Shown here piece by piece: positions 32,230-39,482 of a DNA stretch of 48,680 nt. The stretch covers positions 1 through 48,680 of the IMG/VR virus record IMGVR_UViG_3300025647_000003; one strand, given 5' to 3'. The notes beneath the pieces are model-generated. The model was not told the DNA's origin. It saw only the letters and a program-made list of their open reading frames with translations, and did no database searches. Each line of letters opens with the position of its first letter. Positions within the stretch are counted from its first letter, which is position 1. The stretch comes from a virus. Position numbers and translations under genes: made by a program.

Positions 32230-32749
32230 TTTCTTTTAATTTTAATTCTTGATCCTCTGTTAAGTCGAATTTGTCTCTTAACGTTTCAACTGCAAAGTTG
32301 CCTGATTTAATTTGTTCAAATGCGGTTGAAAAACGTTCATCATTTATCGGCTTCTTTTTGGCTTCTATTTTTGGTTGCTGAGTTTTTACTCGGAAACCTC
32401 CGACCGTATCTTTGCCAAGTTTAACATTTTCATCAATGTATAATTCAATAACAGTATTAGCCCAATCATCAACAAAAGAACTGTTATCATTAAATGAAGA
32501 TATTCTTTTTGAATTTATAGAGTTAATAACCATTGGTTTAACATCACTTTCATTAAAATAAGCTATATTACAGCTTGTCCTTTTTCCAGCTACTACAATA
32601 CCTGAATTTTTATCTTTTGGATCAATCAAATATTGCTTAACTTCTTTAATTGTAAAAATTAGTGGTCTGCCTTGCTCGATATAATCCTCTAAATCAGCAA
32701 CTCCTAAATGGTCACTTTTAAATACTCGTCTATAATGTGTCTTACTCAT
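32222..32749 (-). CDS. Possible recombination partner (annealing?) protein
   Basis: This 175-residue protein is encoded directly upstream of the exonuclease, overlapping it by eight bases. The N-terminal part (HLGVADLEDYIEQGRPLIFT, then IKEVKQYLI) is mixed alpha/beta and the C-terminus is a helical tail after a Lys/Pro linker (IEAKKKPINDERF). I do not recognise a RecT, Erf or Red-beta signature, but the operon context of exonuclease plus SSB is where annealing proteins occur. It could be a divergent one or a nucleic-acid-binding accessory. Confidence 0.6.
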   Translation of the reverse strand: MSKTHYRRVFKSDHLGVADLEDYIEQGRPLIFTIKEVKQYLIDPKDKNSGIVVAGKRTSCNIAYFNESDVKPMVINSINSKRISSFNDNSSFVDDWANTVIELYIDENVKLGKDTVGGFRVKTQQPKIEAKKKPINDERFSTAFEQIKSGNFAVETLRDKFDLTEDQELKLKEIG

Positions 32750-32801
32750 AATTTTGTTTTTTGCAATGGTTAATAAAGTCTTGTTCTGTTAGTTCTTCCA
32801 T
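32742..32801 (-). CDS. Micro-ORF (19 aa) in recombination operon
   Basis: ATG in good context starts MEELTEQDFINHCKKQNYE and stops at TAA overlapping the start of the next gene. Too short to judge; it could be a leader peptide coupling translation of the downstream gene. Confidence 0.3.
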   Translation of the reverse strand: MEELTEQDFINHCKKQNYE

Positions 32802-32805
32802 TATA

Positions 32806-32946
32806 TTATTTTGTTGATGCTACTACTAATTTAACTACTTCAACTCGAGATTTCAATAATTCAATTTGATCATTATTCAAATCTCCATACATAACCATAG
32901 CTGAAATCAATACATTTAATTCACGTTCTAAAGTTTCTACTTTCAT
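32806..32946 (-). CDS. Small helical protein (46 aa)
   Basis: The ATG overlaps the stop of the upstream gene at ATGA. The product MKVETLERELNVLISAMVMY and what follows form one or two amphipathic helices. Packing between neighbours supports translation. Function unknown. Confidence 0.55.
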   Translation of the reverse strand: MKVETLERELNVLISAMVMYGDLNNDQIELLKSRVEVVKLVVASTK

Positions 32947-33380
32947 CTTATTTGTTTTTTTAGTTGTTCAATTTGTTGTTTTAATTCTTGAATCTCCTGC
33001 TCTTTTGAATACATTTGGTTCAGGTTTTCGGTTAGCCTATCACGTAGGTTAATTATCTCAGCTTGCTTCTTAATTCGCTTTGACCTTTCCGAATTACATT
33101 CTTTGCACTTCTGCTCAAATTGGTTTCGATAGAATGATTCGTAAGTCTTCTCCCATATTTCACGGTCTGTTGACTTGATTTCTTTGATTGGCTCTACATC
33201 ACTATCATTAAGCCATTGTCCAATATCTTTAGACCTGTAATACATACAATCCCATGAATATCTTTCATTATTTATTAAAGTGACTTCTTCACCTATACTA
33301 AAGTAATGCTTACCCTCATAATTACCGATTACTCTAAACTTGTCACCTACTTTAGGCTCGTTGTTATCTGTTGTTATCAT
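32943..33380 (-). CDS. Hypothetical protein with coiled coil
   Basis: The 145-residue product has an N-terminal beta-rich domain of about 65 residues (KVGDKFRVIGNYEGKHYFSI, an SH3-like pattern) followed by a long charged coiled coil ending in KQQIEQLKKQIR. A CxxC (KECNSERSK is near one Cys pair, CKEC) could bind metal. Unknown function. It overlaps both neighbours by four bases. Confidence 0.65.
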   Translation of the reverse strand: MITTDNNEPKVGDKFRVIGNYEGKHYFSIGEEVTLINNERYSWDCMYYRSKDIGQWLNDSDVEPIKEIKSTDREIWEKTYESFYRNQFEQKCKECNSERSKRIKKQAEIINLRDRLTENLNQMYSKEQEIQELKQQIEQLKKQIR

Positions 33381-33550
33381 AATTCTTTATTTTTATCCCA
33401 TTTTTTATTAACTAATTCAGTAACATCTTTCAATGTCTCACGATCCCACGAAAGTAAGTAGTCAATAATACTATACTCATCATCTGTTAATATATGTGTG
33501 TCAGTAAATGAAACTCCGTTACTTTTTTTGCCTTTAATTGTTATTTTCAT
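33377..33550 (-). CDS. Small hypothetical protein (57 aa)
   Basis: Starts MKITIKGKKSNGVSFTDTHI and stops at TGA overlapping the next ATG. The product has one short beta part and a Lys/Trp-containing helix. Its tight overlap with the downstream gene supports that it is real. No family recognised. Confidence 0.6.
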   Translation of the reverse strand: MKITIKGKKSNGVSFTDTHILTDDEYSIIDYLLSWDRETLKDVTELVNKKWDKNKEL

Positions 33551-33579
33551 AATTCTTTAATTTTGTTTTTATTTTGCCA

Positions 33580-33855
33580 CTAATCAAGTCTTTCAGACCA
33601 TCTACAGACATCTATCGTTTCAAAGTACTTTTGCAAAGCCTCTTTTTTAATTTCATCAGTAAAAGGTACTTCTGACTCTTCCATTGTTGATTCTCTTTTC
33701 ATAAGTCTATTGTAGACTTTAACAGTAGAGTATTTTCGCATTCTAGTGCTATCCTTTTTAAGAAGTTGATAACCATCTAAAAAAAGAGTTTCACGTATTA
33801 ATGTAAAATACCAAATCTCTTTTGTTAATTCATCTTTTATTCTTTCTACTATCAT
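33580..33855 (-). CDS. Hypothetical protein, first gene of recombination operon
   Basis: A longer frame starts at 33906, but that would lie upstream of the -7 box. I therefore start at the ATG in context AATTATG, giving 91 residues beginning MIVERIKDELTKEIWYFTLI. The product is helical and charged. Being promoter-proximal, it is likely abundant early in infection. Confidence 0.65.
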   Translation of the reverse strand: MIVERIKDELTKEIWYFTLIRETLFLDGYQLLKKDSTRMRKYSTVKVYNRLMKRESTMEESEVPFTDEIKKEALQKYFETIDVCRWSERLD

Positions 33856-33875
33856 AATTCTTAATTTTGTTTCAC

Positions 33876-33907
33876 CAAATATACGCATAAAATATAGATT
33901 AAACAAA
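33876..33907 (-). promoter_or_regulatory. Leftward promoter of the ssb/exonuclease operon
   Basis: On the minus strand: TTTGTTTAATC, 20 bases, TATATTTG. It drives the genes from 33.85 to 31.2 kb. Confidence 0.87.
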
Positions 33908-33916
33908 TATTTTGGT

Positions 33917-33937
33917 TATTTATACTCATTCTAAATA
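33917..33937 (-). promoter_or_regulatory. Upstream activator-type element, site 4
   Basis: Minus-strand copy TATTTAGAATGA-G-TATAAATA, nine bases upstream of the TTTG. Only the central variable base differs from the perfect sites. Confidence 0.8.
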
Positions 33938-33959
33938 AGGATTACTAAAATAGCATTGA

Positions 33960-34035
33960 AACGCTTTTTATCTTGGCGTTGTAAAACATTAAAACGATTT
34001 TACAACACGGTATATAGTTTATGCCTAACTCCGTG
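33960..34035 (-). other. Hairpin cluster between leftward operons
   Basis: GTTGTAAAA/TTTTACAAC (9 bp) and CACGG/CCGTG (5 bp) form adjacent hairpins; a further AACGC/GCGTT pairing competes with the first. They follow the stop of the 34057-34359 gene and probably protect or end that message. No T run of note follows, so this is not a clear intrinsic terminator. Confidence 0.45.
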
Positions 34036-34056
34036 CTGTATCAAAGTTTTGTACTT

Positions 34057-34359
34057 CTAAGCTTTTTCTTCTTTTTCTGCCACCGCTTTAAATGCTTCTA
34101 ATTTAAGTTTAACACCATTCCAATATTGTCTGTAAGTTCTTTCATCTTTTCGGCTATTAGGTGGTGTTTCGTTTATGTTTGGTAAATTCTCGTATAAGTA
34201 ATCACAAGCAACTTTAGCACAAAATTTAGCAGATATAATAGCACTTGTTGGGTGTTTACCGTCTAAGGGTATAAAGGAGAACATTCTTTGCATTAATTCA
34301 TATGCATCATTTTGTTGGTTCTCGTTTCTTTCTTCGTCAATTTCTTGTATTGTTTTCAT
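34057..34359 (-). CDS. Hypothetical protein (100 aa)
   Basis: This is a helical, charged protein beginning MKTIQEIDEERNENQQNDAY with Cys-containing helices (AKFCAKVACDYLYENL) and a C-terminal Lys/Glu helix. The start follows AATTTATG. No motif recognised. It is the last gene of the distal leftward operon, before the hairpin cluster. Confidence 0.65.
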   Translation of the reverse strand: MKTIQEIDEERNENQQNDAYELMQRMFSFIPLDGKHPTSAIISAKFCAKVACDYLYENLPNINETPPNSRKDERTYRQYWNGVKLKLEAFKAVAEKEEKA

Positions 34360-34475
34360 AAATTTGGTTTTCCCCCCTCGCTCAAAAAGAAGAAAAAGGG
34401 GCTGTTAATAATTCAAAGGTTCGTTTTTTAAAAGGCACAAACCATATACCTATCCATTATCAAACATTAAAACGT

Positions 34476-34640
34476 TCACTTCGTTTTGCTAACATTATGT
34501 AAACCCAATAATTTTAACTTGGCTTGGTGGTACTGTTCAAGCATTTTCTCTAAACTATAATGGTTCTCAGGCGCTTTCATGTCTGCAACCGTAGTTCCTA
34601 ACCATATATTTTTACTTTTCAAATAATCTTTTGCTTCCAT
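34476..34640 (-). CDS. Small YHxAKL-family protein
   Basis: I take the ATG at AACAATGG, giving 54 residues starting MEAKDYLKSKNIW, because the longer frame overlaps the upstream gene. The segment LEKMLEQYHQAKLKLLG matches the proteins at 746-1033 and 47659-47898. Three members on both strands suggest a duplicated early gene family. Role unknown. Confidence 0.6.
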   Translation of the reverse strand: MEAKDYLKSKNIWLGTTVADMKAPENHYSLEKMLEQYHQAKLKLLGLHNVSKTK

Positions 34641-34686
34641 TGTTTTCGTTTTTAAATCGTTAAAATTACTGTGCTTACATTTACCG

Positions 34687-35178
34687 TTATAATTCACTCC
34701 ACAATTCCATTAAGTACTCCAAATCTCTTTTAGCCTTGTGAACGAATCCACCTACACGACCTTTAGTGTATAATTCAGGGAAGTCAATGATGTCTTTGTA
34801 AACATCAATCACAAATTTTAAACGTTCAGTAGTTATCTCTACTACTTCATCATAAATAGAAAGTAATTCGGCATAGCTTACATGGTTAGGTACTTTCTCA
34901 CCGTCCTCCATTCTGCAAATTAACTGACTGTGTATCTGTTTACCCGTCTTTTTATGGAGCAATTTACTTGCATCTGATAACGTCATTAAGTAATAAAGGC
35001 GGTTAAATTTACATAGATCACCCTTAGTAGCTTTCAATTCATTAATCTTTGATAGTCTGGCTTCGGTTCGTGCCTTTGCCACTCCTTTTTTGTTCTTTTT
35101 AGCAAGTCGATAATTTTCAATTGCTTTTTTGTGTCTTGCCTTTGCTTGTTGCAAGACTTTTGCTCGTGGTTCTCTCAT
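34687..35178 (-). CDS. Hypothetical basic protein, possibly DNA-binding
   Basis: This 163-residue protein has a very basic helical N-terminal third (KARHKKAIENYRLAKKNKKG), then a segment with the feel of a helix-turn-helix (LSDASKLLHKKTGKQIHSQL, then ICRMEDGEKVP), and a C-terminal helical part. It could be a phage regulator, and is one of few candidates to bind the shared promoter element, but evidence is thin. Confidence 0.55.
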   Translation of the reverse strand: MREPRAKVLQQAKARHKKAIENYRLAKKNKKGVAKARTEARLSKINELKATKGDLCKFNRLYYLMTLSDASKLLHKKTGKQIHSQLICRMEDGEKVPNHVSYAELLSIYDEVVEITTERLKFVIDVYKDIIDFPELYTKGRVGGFVHKAKRDLEYLMELWSEL

Positions 35179-35180
35179 AT

Positions 35181-35453
35181 TTATTTATTTAATGTATTTA
35201 TAAATTCAATTTCAAAATCAGACTTAGGCAAAGTGTAAGTCGAATAATAGGCGTTATTTCTTTTTAATTTAAAATAATCAAAGTGAGGTTTTAGTATTTT
35301 TCTAGTAAGGTCTAAACTAATCGAAACGTTCTCACCCCTAGAATAAGTCAATAAATTACCTTTAGTCTGATATACCTTACCTTTATTAGTAAGTCCAATA
35401 AAAGGCTTGTAATAAAGTCCTGTCGGTTTGTGTTTTAATCTATACATAATCAT
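35181..35453 (-). CDS. Hypothetical protein (88-90 aa)
   Basis: This basic protein begins (MI)MYRLKHKPTGLYYKPF, a sequence type widespread among small proteins of Bacteroidota phages. It contains Tyr-rich strands. The second ATG (35447) in the context GATTATG may be the true start. Function unknown. Confidence 0.6.
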   Translation of the reverse strand: MIMYRLKHKPTGLYYKPFIGLTNKGKVYQTKGNLLTYSRGENVSISLDLTRKILKPHFDYFKLKRNNAYYSTYTLPKSDFEIEFINTLNK

Positions 35454-35459
35454 TTTATT

Positions 35460-35660
35460 TTAGTGTGTTAAATTCTTTTCTAACTTCCAATAAAAGTCGC
35501 TACTAATTGATCCAATTAAAGTTCTATCTGTCAAGAAAACCTTTTGCAGTCTGCCATTCATAGGGTCGTAACTTTGTATATAAATCTCATCACCTTTTAG
35601 AAATAGTCTATCTAATATCACAAGGTTTTTAGTTATGGTATATTTTGAAACATTCATCAT
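35460..35660 (-). CDS. Small hypothetical protein (66 aa)
   Basis: The ATG in context AAAATTATG is preferred over one eight codons upstream. The product begins MMNVSKYTITKNLVILDRLF and contains a beta-rich core with GDEIYIQSYDPMNG. No function assigned. It lies in the same leftward operon as its neighbours. Confidence 0.6.
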   Translation of the reverse strand: MMNVSKYTITKNLVILDRLFLKGDEIYIQSYDPMNGRLQKVFLTDRTLIGSISSDFYWKLEKNLTH

Positions 35661-35706
35661 AATTTTGTTTTTATTTGTTCGCAACTAGCCATATCCACAA
35701 CGTTAG

Positions 35707-35922
35707 CTACAACAAGCTAAGTTCATGCTTTACATCAAGCCAATATTTTAATGAGTGTTTACCTATATCAGTTCCGTGATACCTTATAATTTCTAGTATT
35801 TCATCCACAGCTATATTAGCGCAGTTCTTTTCGCAATCATCTTCTGCAAAATGTGCATTTGATGTATAAATAAAATCCTCTGCTTTTTCATATAGCTGTT
35901 TAGCTTTTTCTTTTGGTGTCAT
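35707..35922 (-). CDS. Small hypothetical protein, TPKEKA family
   Basis: The 71-residue product begins MTPKEKAKQLYEKAEDFIYT and contains CEKNCANIAVDEILEII. This pattern (TPKEKAxxL, then xxCAxxAVDEIxE) is common among small early proteins of Bacteroidota phages; the function is not known. It is promoter-proximal in the leftward operon. Confidence 0.7.
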   Translation of the reverse strand: MTPKEKAKQLYEKAEDFIYTSNAHFAEDDCEKNCANIAVDEILEIIRYHGTDIGKHSLKYWLDVKHELSLL

Positions 35923-35949
35923 ATTTTATATTTTAGTTTATTACTCCTA

Positions 35950-35979
35950 CAAAGATAGCAAAAAAACATAAAAAACAAA
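35950..35979 (-). promoter_or_regulatory. Leftward promoter of the divergent pair
   Basis: On the minus strand: TTTG, 18 bases, TATCTTTG. It shares the short intergenic region with the rightward promoter, so the two may compete or be co-regulated. The 21-bp upstream element is absent. Confidence 0.78.
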
Positions 35980-35985
35980 CTTTTT

Positions 35986-36016
35986 ATTGTTTATTTAATA
36001 ATTATATTTATATTTG
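35986..36016 (+). promoter_or_regulatory. Rightward promoter of the divergent pair
   Basis: ATTGTTTATTTA as -33 region, 19 bases from TTG, then TATATTTG. The predicted message starts about 14 bases before the ATG of the first rightward early gene. Confidence 0.85.
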
Positions 36017-36036
36017 CCTAAACAAAAACAATAATT

Positions 36037-36348
36037 ATGAAAGAATTTAAAGGAACAAAAGGAGATTGGAAAGCAAAAGGACTAATCGTATTAACTGATG
36101 AAAACAAAACAATATGCAATTGCTGCCTGATGACATTTTTACACGACAGAAGAGGTCAAATAGTTAAAGACACACAGGGAGAAGCTAATGCCCAACTAAT
36201 AAGCGCATCGCCTGAATTATTAGAAGCGTGTATGGAATGTATTGATCCATTAACGGGTTTAGTTTATGATGGTATTACTAAATTTATAGGTAATTCAGCA
36301 GCGTATAAAATCGAGCAATCAATTAAAAAAGCATTAGGAAATGACTAA
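36037..36348 (+). CDS. Hypothetical early protein
   Basis: This 103-residue protein begins MKEFKGTKGDWKAKGLIVLT and has EANAQLISASPELLEACMEC in the middle, the arrangement of a common phage family (GTKG-W, then ANAxLIxxAPELLEAL). Its biochemical role is unknown. It is the first gene of the rightward early operon and overlaps the next by eight bases. Confidence 0.72.
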   Translation: MKEFKGTKGDWKAKGLIVLTDENKTICNCCLMTFLHDRRGQIVKDTQGEANAQLISASPELLEACMECIDPLTGLVYDGITKFIGNSAAYKIEQSIKKALGND

Positions 36349-36718
36349 AGTAAGCAACTTAAAAGACAAAGGTTTTGACGATCTATTCAAAGTAATGCAC
36401 GGTAAAATCGAACAAATGGCAGAAGCTACTAATAAGCTAAGACCGTTATCTCAATTTGAACAATTAGCAATAAGACTTACTAGAGGGTACAAAGGACGTT
36501 CTATACATTCAGCAAGGGAAATTGTATTAATCGAATTAGAACACGTCAGACGGGCTTATAATAGGCTTAATCGTGAAAATTTAGATTTATATACATTCGC
36601 TTCTATTCAGTCGGGCATGGATGTAATGAACTACCTTGATTTTAAGATAGTGACGTTTGACCGTTTAGAGCATTACAGAAAGTCGGCTAATTATAGAAAC
36701 AATAAAAAAGTAAAGTGA
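36341..36718 (+). CDS. Hypothetical protein (125 aa)
   Basis: This is a basic, all-helical protein with the segments IEQMAEATNKLRPLSQFEQL and REIVLIELEHVRRAYNRLNR, ending in a Lys/Asn tail. It may bind nucleic acids. It is coupled to both neighbours by overlap. Confidence 0.65.
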   Translation: MTKVSNLKDKGFDDLFKVMHGKIEQMAEATNKLRPLSQFEQLAIRLTRGYKGRSIHSAREIVLIELEHVRRAYNRLNRENLDLYTFASIQSGMDVMNYLDFKIVTFDRLEHYRKSANYRNNKKVK

Positions 36719-36864
36719 TGAAAGCATTTCAAGAAGTAGAGACCCCCAAAGGGATAGGTTATTTTATCCATTATGATAATACCGAGTGCACTAGATGCAC
36801 GGTAGATATTAACGGTGTTTGGTATCATTTTAATATTAACGAGATAAAAAAAATTAAGAGATGA
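36718..36864 (+). CDS. Small hypothetical protein (48 aa)
   Basis: The ATG overlaps the upstream stop (TGATG) and its TGA overlaps the next ATG (ATGA), so it is sandwiched and surely translated if its neighbours are. The product starts MKAFQEVETPKGIGYFIHYD and contains CTRCTVDINGVWYHF, a CxxC followed by aromatic strands. Confidence 0.68.
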   Translation: MKAFQEVETPKGIGYFIHYDNTECTRCTVDINGVWYHFNINEIKKIKR

Positions 36865-37262
36865 AAGCAACAGAATTAAGGATTGGGAATTGGGCTATTA
36901 ACTTTCTAGGTCAAGAGTTCCAAGTAAACCATGAGACATTAAGAATGTTATCCGTTGGCGGATCAGGTAGTGAATTTCCAAGTCCAAAACCAATCCCCCT
37001 CACAGAAGAGTGGCACAACAAATTTGGAGTTGAATTAAATGGATTTAGATCATTTGAATATAAGTTACCAAGAAAAAACAATATAGATATGACAGTTGTT
37101 TTTCAAGGCGACTATGTGTTTCTCAAGCAAGGTGATAATATTAAAGAAATTGATATTGTATCAATTTGGAACAGAGACCTAACTAAAAGAGATATGTATG
37201 TTAACGAGTGGCAAAACCTGTACCACGCTTTAACGGGTGAAGAACTTAAAATAAACGAATGA
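36861..37262 (+). CDS. Hypothetical protein, conserved phage family
   Basis: This 133-residue protein begins MKATELRIGNWAINFLGQEF and contains PIPLTEEWHNKFG and ends NEWQNLYHALTGEEL. The combination ELRIGN, PIPLTEEW-KFGF and LQNLY-ALTGEEL marks a family very common in phages of Bacteroidota; its role has not been determined. It shares ATGA and four-base overlaps with both neighbours. Confidence 0.78.
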   Translation: MKATELRIGNWAINFLGQEFQVNHETLRMLSVGGSGSEFPSPKPIPLTEEWHNKFGVELNGFRSFEYKLPRKNNIDMTVVFQGDYVFLKQGDNIKEIDIVSIWNRDLTKRDMYVNEWQNLYHALTGEELKINE

Positions 37263-37729
37263 AAGCAAAACTAATAGTAATCGGAATCGGTTTATCAATG
37301 TGTATTTTTTGCTACAACTATAACCCTAAAAAGCAACTTAAACGGCCGAATAAAGTAAGGTTAAACAGACCTATTAAAAGCGAGTTTATCCAATTGGATC
37401 GTGCTACTACTTACAACCCCGTAGCTAGTCAATGCGATAACAACCCGTTAACAACTGCTGACGGTTCACTAATTAACCTATCTAAATTAAAAGATCAGTC
37501 TTTAAGATGGGTAGCTTTGTCTCGTGACTTTTTAGCACGTTGGGGCGGTCGATTTGATTACGGAGATACTATACAAGTAGGATCATTTTCAAGCCCTCAG
37601 ATTAACGGGTTTTGGTTGGTTCGGGATTGCATGAATAAACGGTACAACAATTCGTTAGACTTCTTGTTTGACGCTAGGAATAATAACCCTAAATTAGGGG
37701 TTTGTAAGGATTTAATAATTAAAATATGA
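37259..37729 (+). CDS. Secreted 3D-domain (RlpA/MltA-like) wall protein
   Basis: The 156-residue product has an N-terminal hydrophobic signal or anchor (about 4-18) and a double-psi beta barrel 3D domain: TTYNPVASQCDNN at 50-62, WVALSRDFLARWGGRFDYGD with Asp90 at about 84-103, and WLVRDCMNKRYNNSLDFLF with Asp123 and Asp134. The three aspartates are the signature of 3D domains found in lytic transglycosylases. It is encoded far from the lysis genes in the early block, so it may act in entry-stage wall remodelling or superinfection control rather than lysis. Confidence 0.78.
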   Translation: MKAKLIVIGIGLSMCIFCYNYNPKKQLKRPNKVRLNRPIKSEFIQLDRATTYNPVASQCDNNPLTTADGSLINLSKLKDQSLRWVALSRDFLARWGGRFDYGDTIQVGSFSSPQINGFWLVRDCMNKRYNNSLDFLFDARNNNPKLGVCKDLIIKI

Positions 37730-37917
37730 AACATAAAGAAGCAATTGAAATTTTAACCATTGAATGGAAAACATCTATTCATTTTTCAAAGTACCCACAG
37801 GATAGGCATAAAGACGATAAACAAGGTATTGAAGTTTTAATAACTACTTCTGAATTTCATACAAAAAGAGCGGTACAATTAGAATTATCAATTAAATTAC
37901 TAGAAGATGAAAACTAA
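37726..37917 (+). CDS. Small hypothetical protein (63 aa)
   Basis: This is a soluble helical protein with His- and Lys-rich stretch (FSKYPQDRHKDDKQG). It overlaps the upstream gene at ATGA-like spacing and contains the start of the next micro-ORF. No family recognised. Confidence 0.6.
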   Translation: MKHKEAIEILTIEWKTSIHFSKYPQDRHKDDKQGIEVLITTSEFHTKRAVQLELSIKLLEDEN

Positions 37918-37978
37918 ACGCTTCCACCGCCTACGCACTGCATTTTGGATGTTCGTAGCTTGGGTGTTATTAGATTGA
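37907..37978 (+). CDS. Possible micro-membrane protein (23 aa)
   Basis: The 23-residue frame starts MKTKRFHRLRTAFWMFVAW and ends VLLD: a basic N-terminus and one short hydrophobic helix. It overlaps the preceding gene and stops a few bases before a terminator, so it would be the last product of the message. Small membrane peptides of this kind are common in phages but unproved here. Confidence 0.4.
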   Translation: MKTKRFHRLRTAFWMFVAWVLLD

Positions 37979-37983
37979 ATTAT

Positions 37984-38010
37984 AGCCTACTTTAACGAGT
38001 GGGCTTTTTT
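37984..38010 (+). terminator. Terminator of the first rightward early operon
   Basis: AGCCTAC and GTGGGCT form a 7-bp stem (one G-U pair) with an 8-base loop, followed by six T residues. Confidence 0.88.
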
Positions 38011-38023
38011 ATGCAACAAAAAA

Positions 38024-38053
38024 ACCTACGCAATATTAGAGCTTTGCGTAGGT
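38024..38053 (-). terminator. Minus-strand terminator without a leftward gene
   Basis: ACCTACGCAA and TTGCGTAGGT form a perfect 10-bp stem; on the minus strand it is followed by seven T residues. No leftward gene lies to the right of it, so it probably stops antisense transcription entering from the replication region or comes from an antisense RNA. Confidence 0.65.
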
Positions 38054-38125
38054 CGACTTGTAAAGGTTTAAAGTCAAATTTTAACGAATATAGCAATAAA
38101 TAACCAATAAACAAGCTAATCACAC

Positions 38126-38146
38126 TATTTAGAATGATTATAAATA
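38126..38146 (+). promoter_or_regulatory. Upstream activator-type element, site 5
   Basis: Perfect plus-strand copy TATTTAGAATGA-T-TATAAATA, ten bases before ATTG of the promoter. Confidence 0.8.
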
Positions 38147-38156
38147 ATGTTAAAAC

Positions 38157-38187
38157 ATTGTTTAATTAAATAATATCACTAACTTAG
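38157..38187 (+). promoter_or_regulatory. Rightward promoter with weak -7 box
   Basis: ATTGTTTAATTAAA, then TAACTTAG (19 bases from TTG). The last TTTG of the -7 box is degraded to TTAG, which would make this promoter rely on the activator site upstream. Confidence 0.72.
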
Positions 38188-38203
38188 TCGAAAATTAAAG
38201 ATT

Positions 38204-38455
38204 ATGAGCAAATACGTAGATGAAATTATTAAAGACTTGAAAGCCAATCCAAAGTCATATTTAGATTATAAAGGTTGTGGAGTTAAAAATGATAATATTA
38301 TTATTGATAATTATGGAAACACTAGACTTTTATCCGTAATATGGCTTTATATAAATTTAAAGCCTATGCCTATTACATATATGGACAAATGGAGACTTGA
38401 AGTGGCTGTAAAAAATTGGTACAAAAACGCATCTTTAGAAACGATTAAAAAATAA
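38204..38455 (+). CDS. Small hypothetical protein (83 aa)
   Basis: The product begins MSKYVDEIIKDLKANPKSYL and continues with a beta-rich part (NDNIIIDNYGNTRLLSVIWL) and a C-terminal helix. It is the first gene after the promoter, with an ATTATG start context. Unknown function. Confidence 0.68.
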   Translation: MSKYVDEIIKDLKANPKSYLDYKGCGVKNDNIIIDNYGNTRLLSVIWLYINLKPMPITYMDKWRLEVAVKNWYKNASLETIKK

Positions 38456-38458
38456 ATT

Positions 38459-39085
38459 ATGAAAACACTAGAACAAAAGCGTGACGAGTTACGTGCGGAA
38501 TTAGAAGCAGTTGAAAAACAGATTAAGGATCAGAAGCCTATGGATGGGTGGTATAAAGATGAGAATGGATTTTGGATGGCTTATTTAAAAGACGGAAAGT
38601 ATACTTTTGGTATTAACAGTAACGGCATTTGGACTAATAATTTTCTAGGAGATTATGAACCATCATACGACCGCCTAGCCACTCCCGAAGAAGTTAAACA
38701 ACGCTTAACTGATTTCGTAAATAAAGAGGGATATAAAAAAGGTGTAAAGGTTAAATCTCTTTATAGAGATGTAGACAGGGAGTTGGAAGGTGTTGTAGAT
38801 TTTGATGAAAATTTTATATATGATCATTACTACATTGCTTTAGGATCTACTACAGTTTGGAATTCCAAAGATGGCTGGGCTAAAATTATCACAGAGCCTA
38901 AATTTAAAGTAAAAGCAGGTCACGATAACTCAGAGATTAATAGCCTTCAAAGTTGGTCACATAAAAGTGGCGCAAAATTCAATATTACCGTTAAATCAAA
39001 ATCAATGGATTTATCTGATTATGATAATTTTGACTTGTACGAATTAGCCAAAGAAATAGAAACCTTTTTAAACAATAAGAAATGA
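38459..39085 (+). CDS. Hypothetical protein, EQKR family (copy 2)
   Basis: This 208-residue protein is the paralogue of 6248-6832, with the same N-terminal coiled coil (TLEQKRDELRAELEAVEKQI), WMAYLKDGKYTFGI, LATPEEVKQRLTDFV and DGWAKI. The region between about 100 and 190 has diverged. It is encoded downstream of an activator-element promoter, as is the other copy. Early gene of unknown function. Confidence 0.78.
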   Translation: MKTLEQKRDELRAELEAVEKQIKDQKPMDGWYKDENGFWMAYLKDGKYTFGINSNGIWTNNFLGDYEPSYDRLATPEEVKQRLTDFVNKEGYKKGVKVKSLYRDVDRELEGVVDFDENFIYDHYYIALGSTTVWNSKDGWAKIITEPKFKVKAGHDNSEINSLQSWSHKSGAKFNITVKSKSMDLSDYDNFDLYELAKEIETFLNNKK

Positions 39086-39438
39086 AACGAGAAATAAAAT
39101 TTAAAGCAAAGAGAGCAGATAATGGTGAGTGGGTTTACGGGTATTATTATGAGGTTCGAGGTGAATCCATTATTTATAGTGAAGATCACTCAGATAATGC
39201 TGATAGTTATTACAATGATGAAGTAATCCCTGAGACAGTATGCCAATTCATAAATAAAACAGATTTAAACGACAAAGATGTTTTTTTAGAAGATATTTTT
39301 TTAGATGAGTATGGAGATGCTTTTCAAGTTATTCAGTTGGATTGCGGAAGGTATGGTGCAAAAATGTTGAGTAATGGCTATATAGATGAGTTTATTTCAT
39401 GGGGTAAAGTTGAAATAATCGGAAACATTCACAACTAA
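39082..39438 (+). CDS. YopX family protein
   Basis: This 118-residue protein has the YopX family layout: REIKFKAKRADNGEWVYGYY at the N-terminus, a central IPETVCQFINKTDLNDKDVF with the xFxxxTDxxDKD segment and the C-terminal VEIIGNIHN. YopX proteins are common in phages and prophages and their function is not established. It overlaps its upstream neighbour by four bases and is the last gene before the structured leader of the replication genes. Confidence 0.85.
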   Translation: MKREIKFKAKRADNGEWVYGYYYEVRGESIIYSEDHSDNADSYYNDEVIPETVCQFINKTDLNDKDVFLEDIFLDEYGDAFQVIQLDCGRYGAKMLSNGYIDEFISWGKVEIIGNIHN

Positions 39439-39482
39439 ATAGCGTCTAATTAAAAAATAATACCTATATTAGCAGTTCAAAG

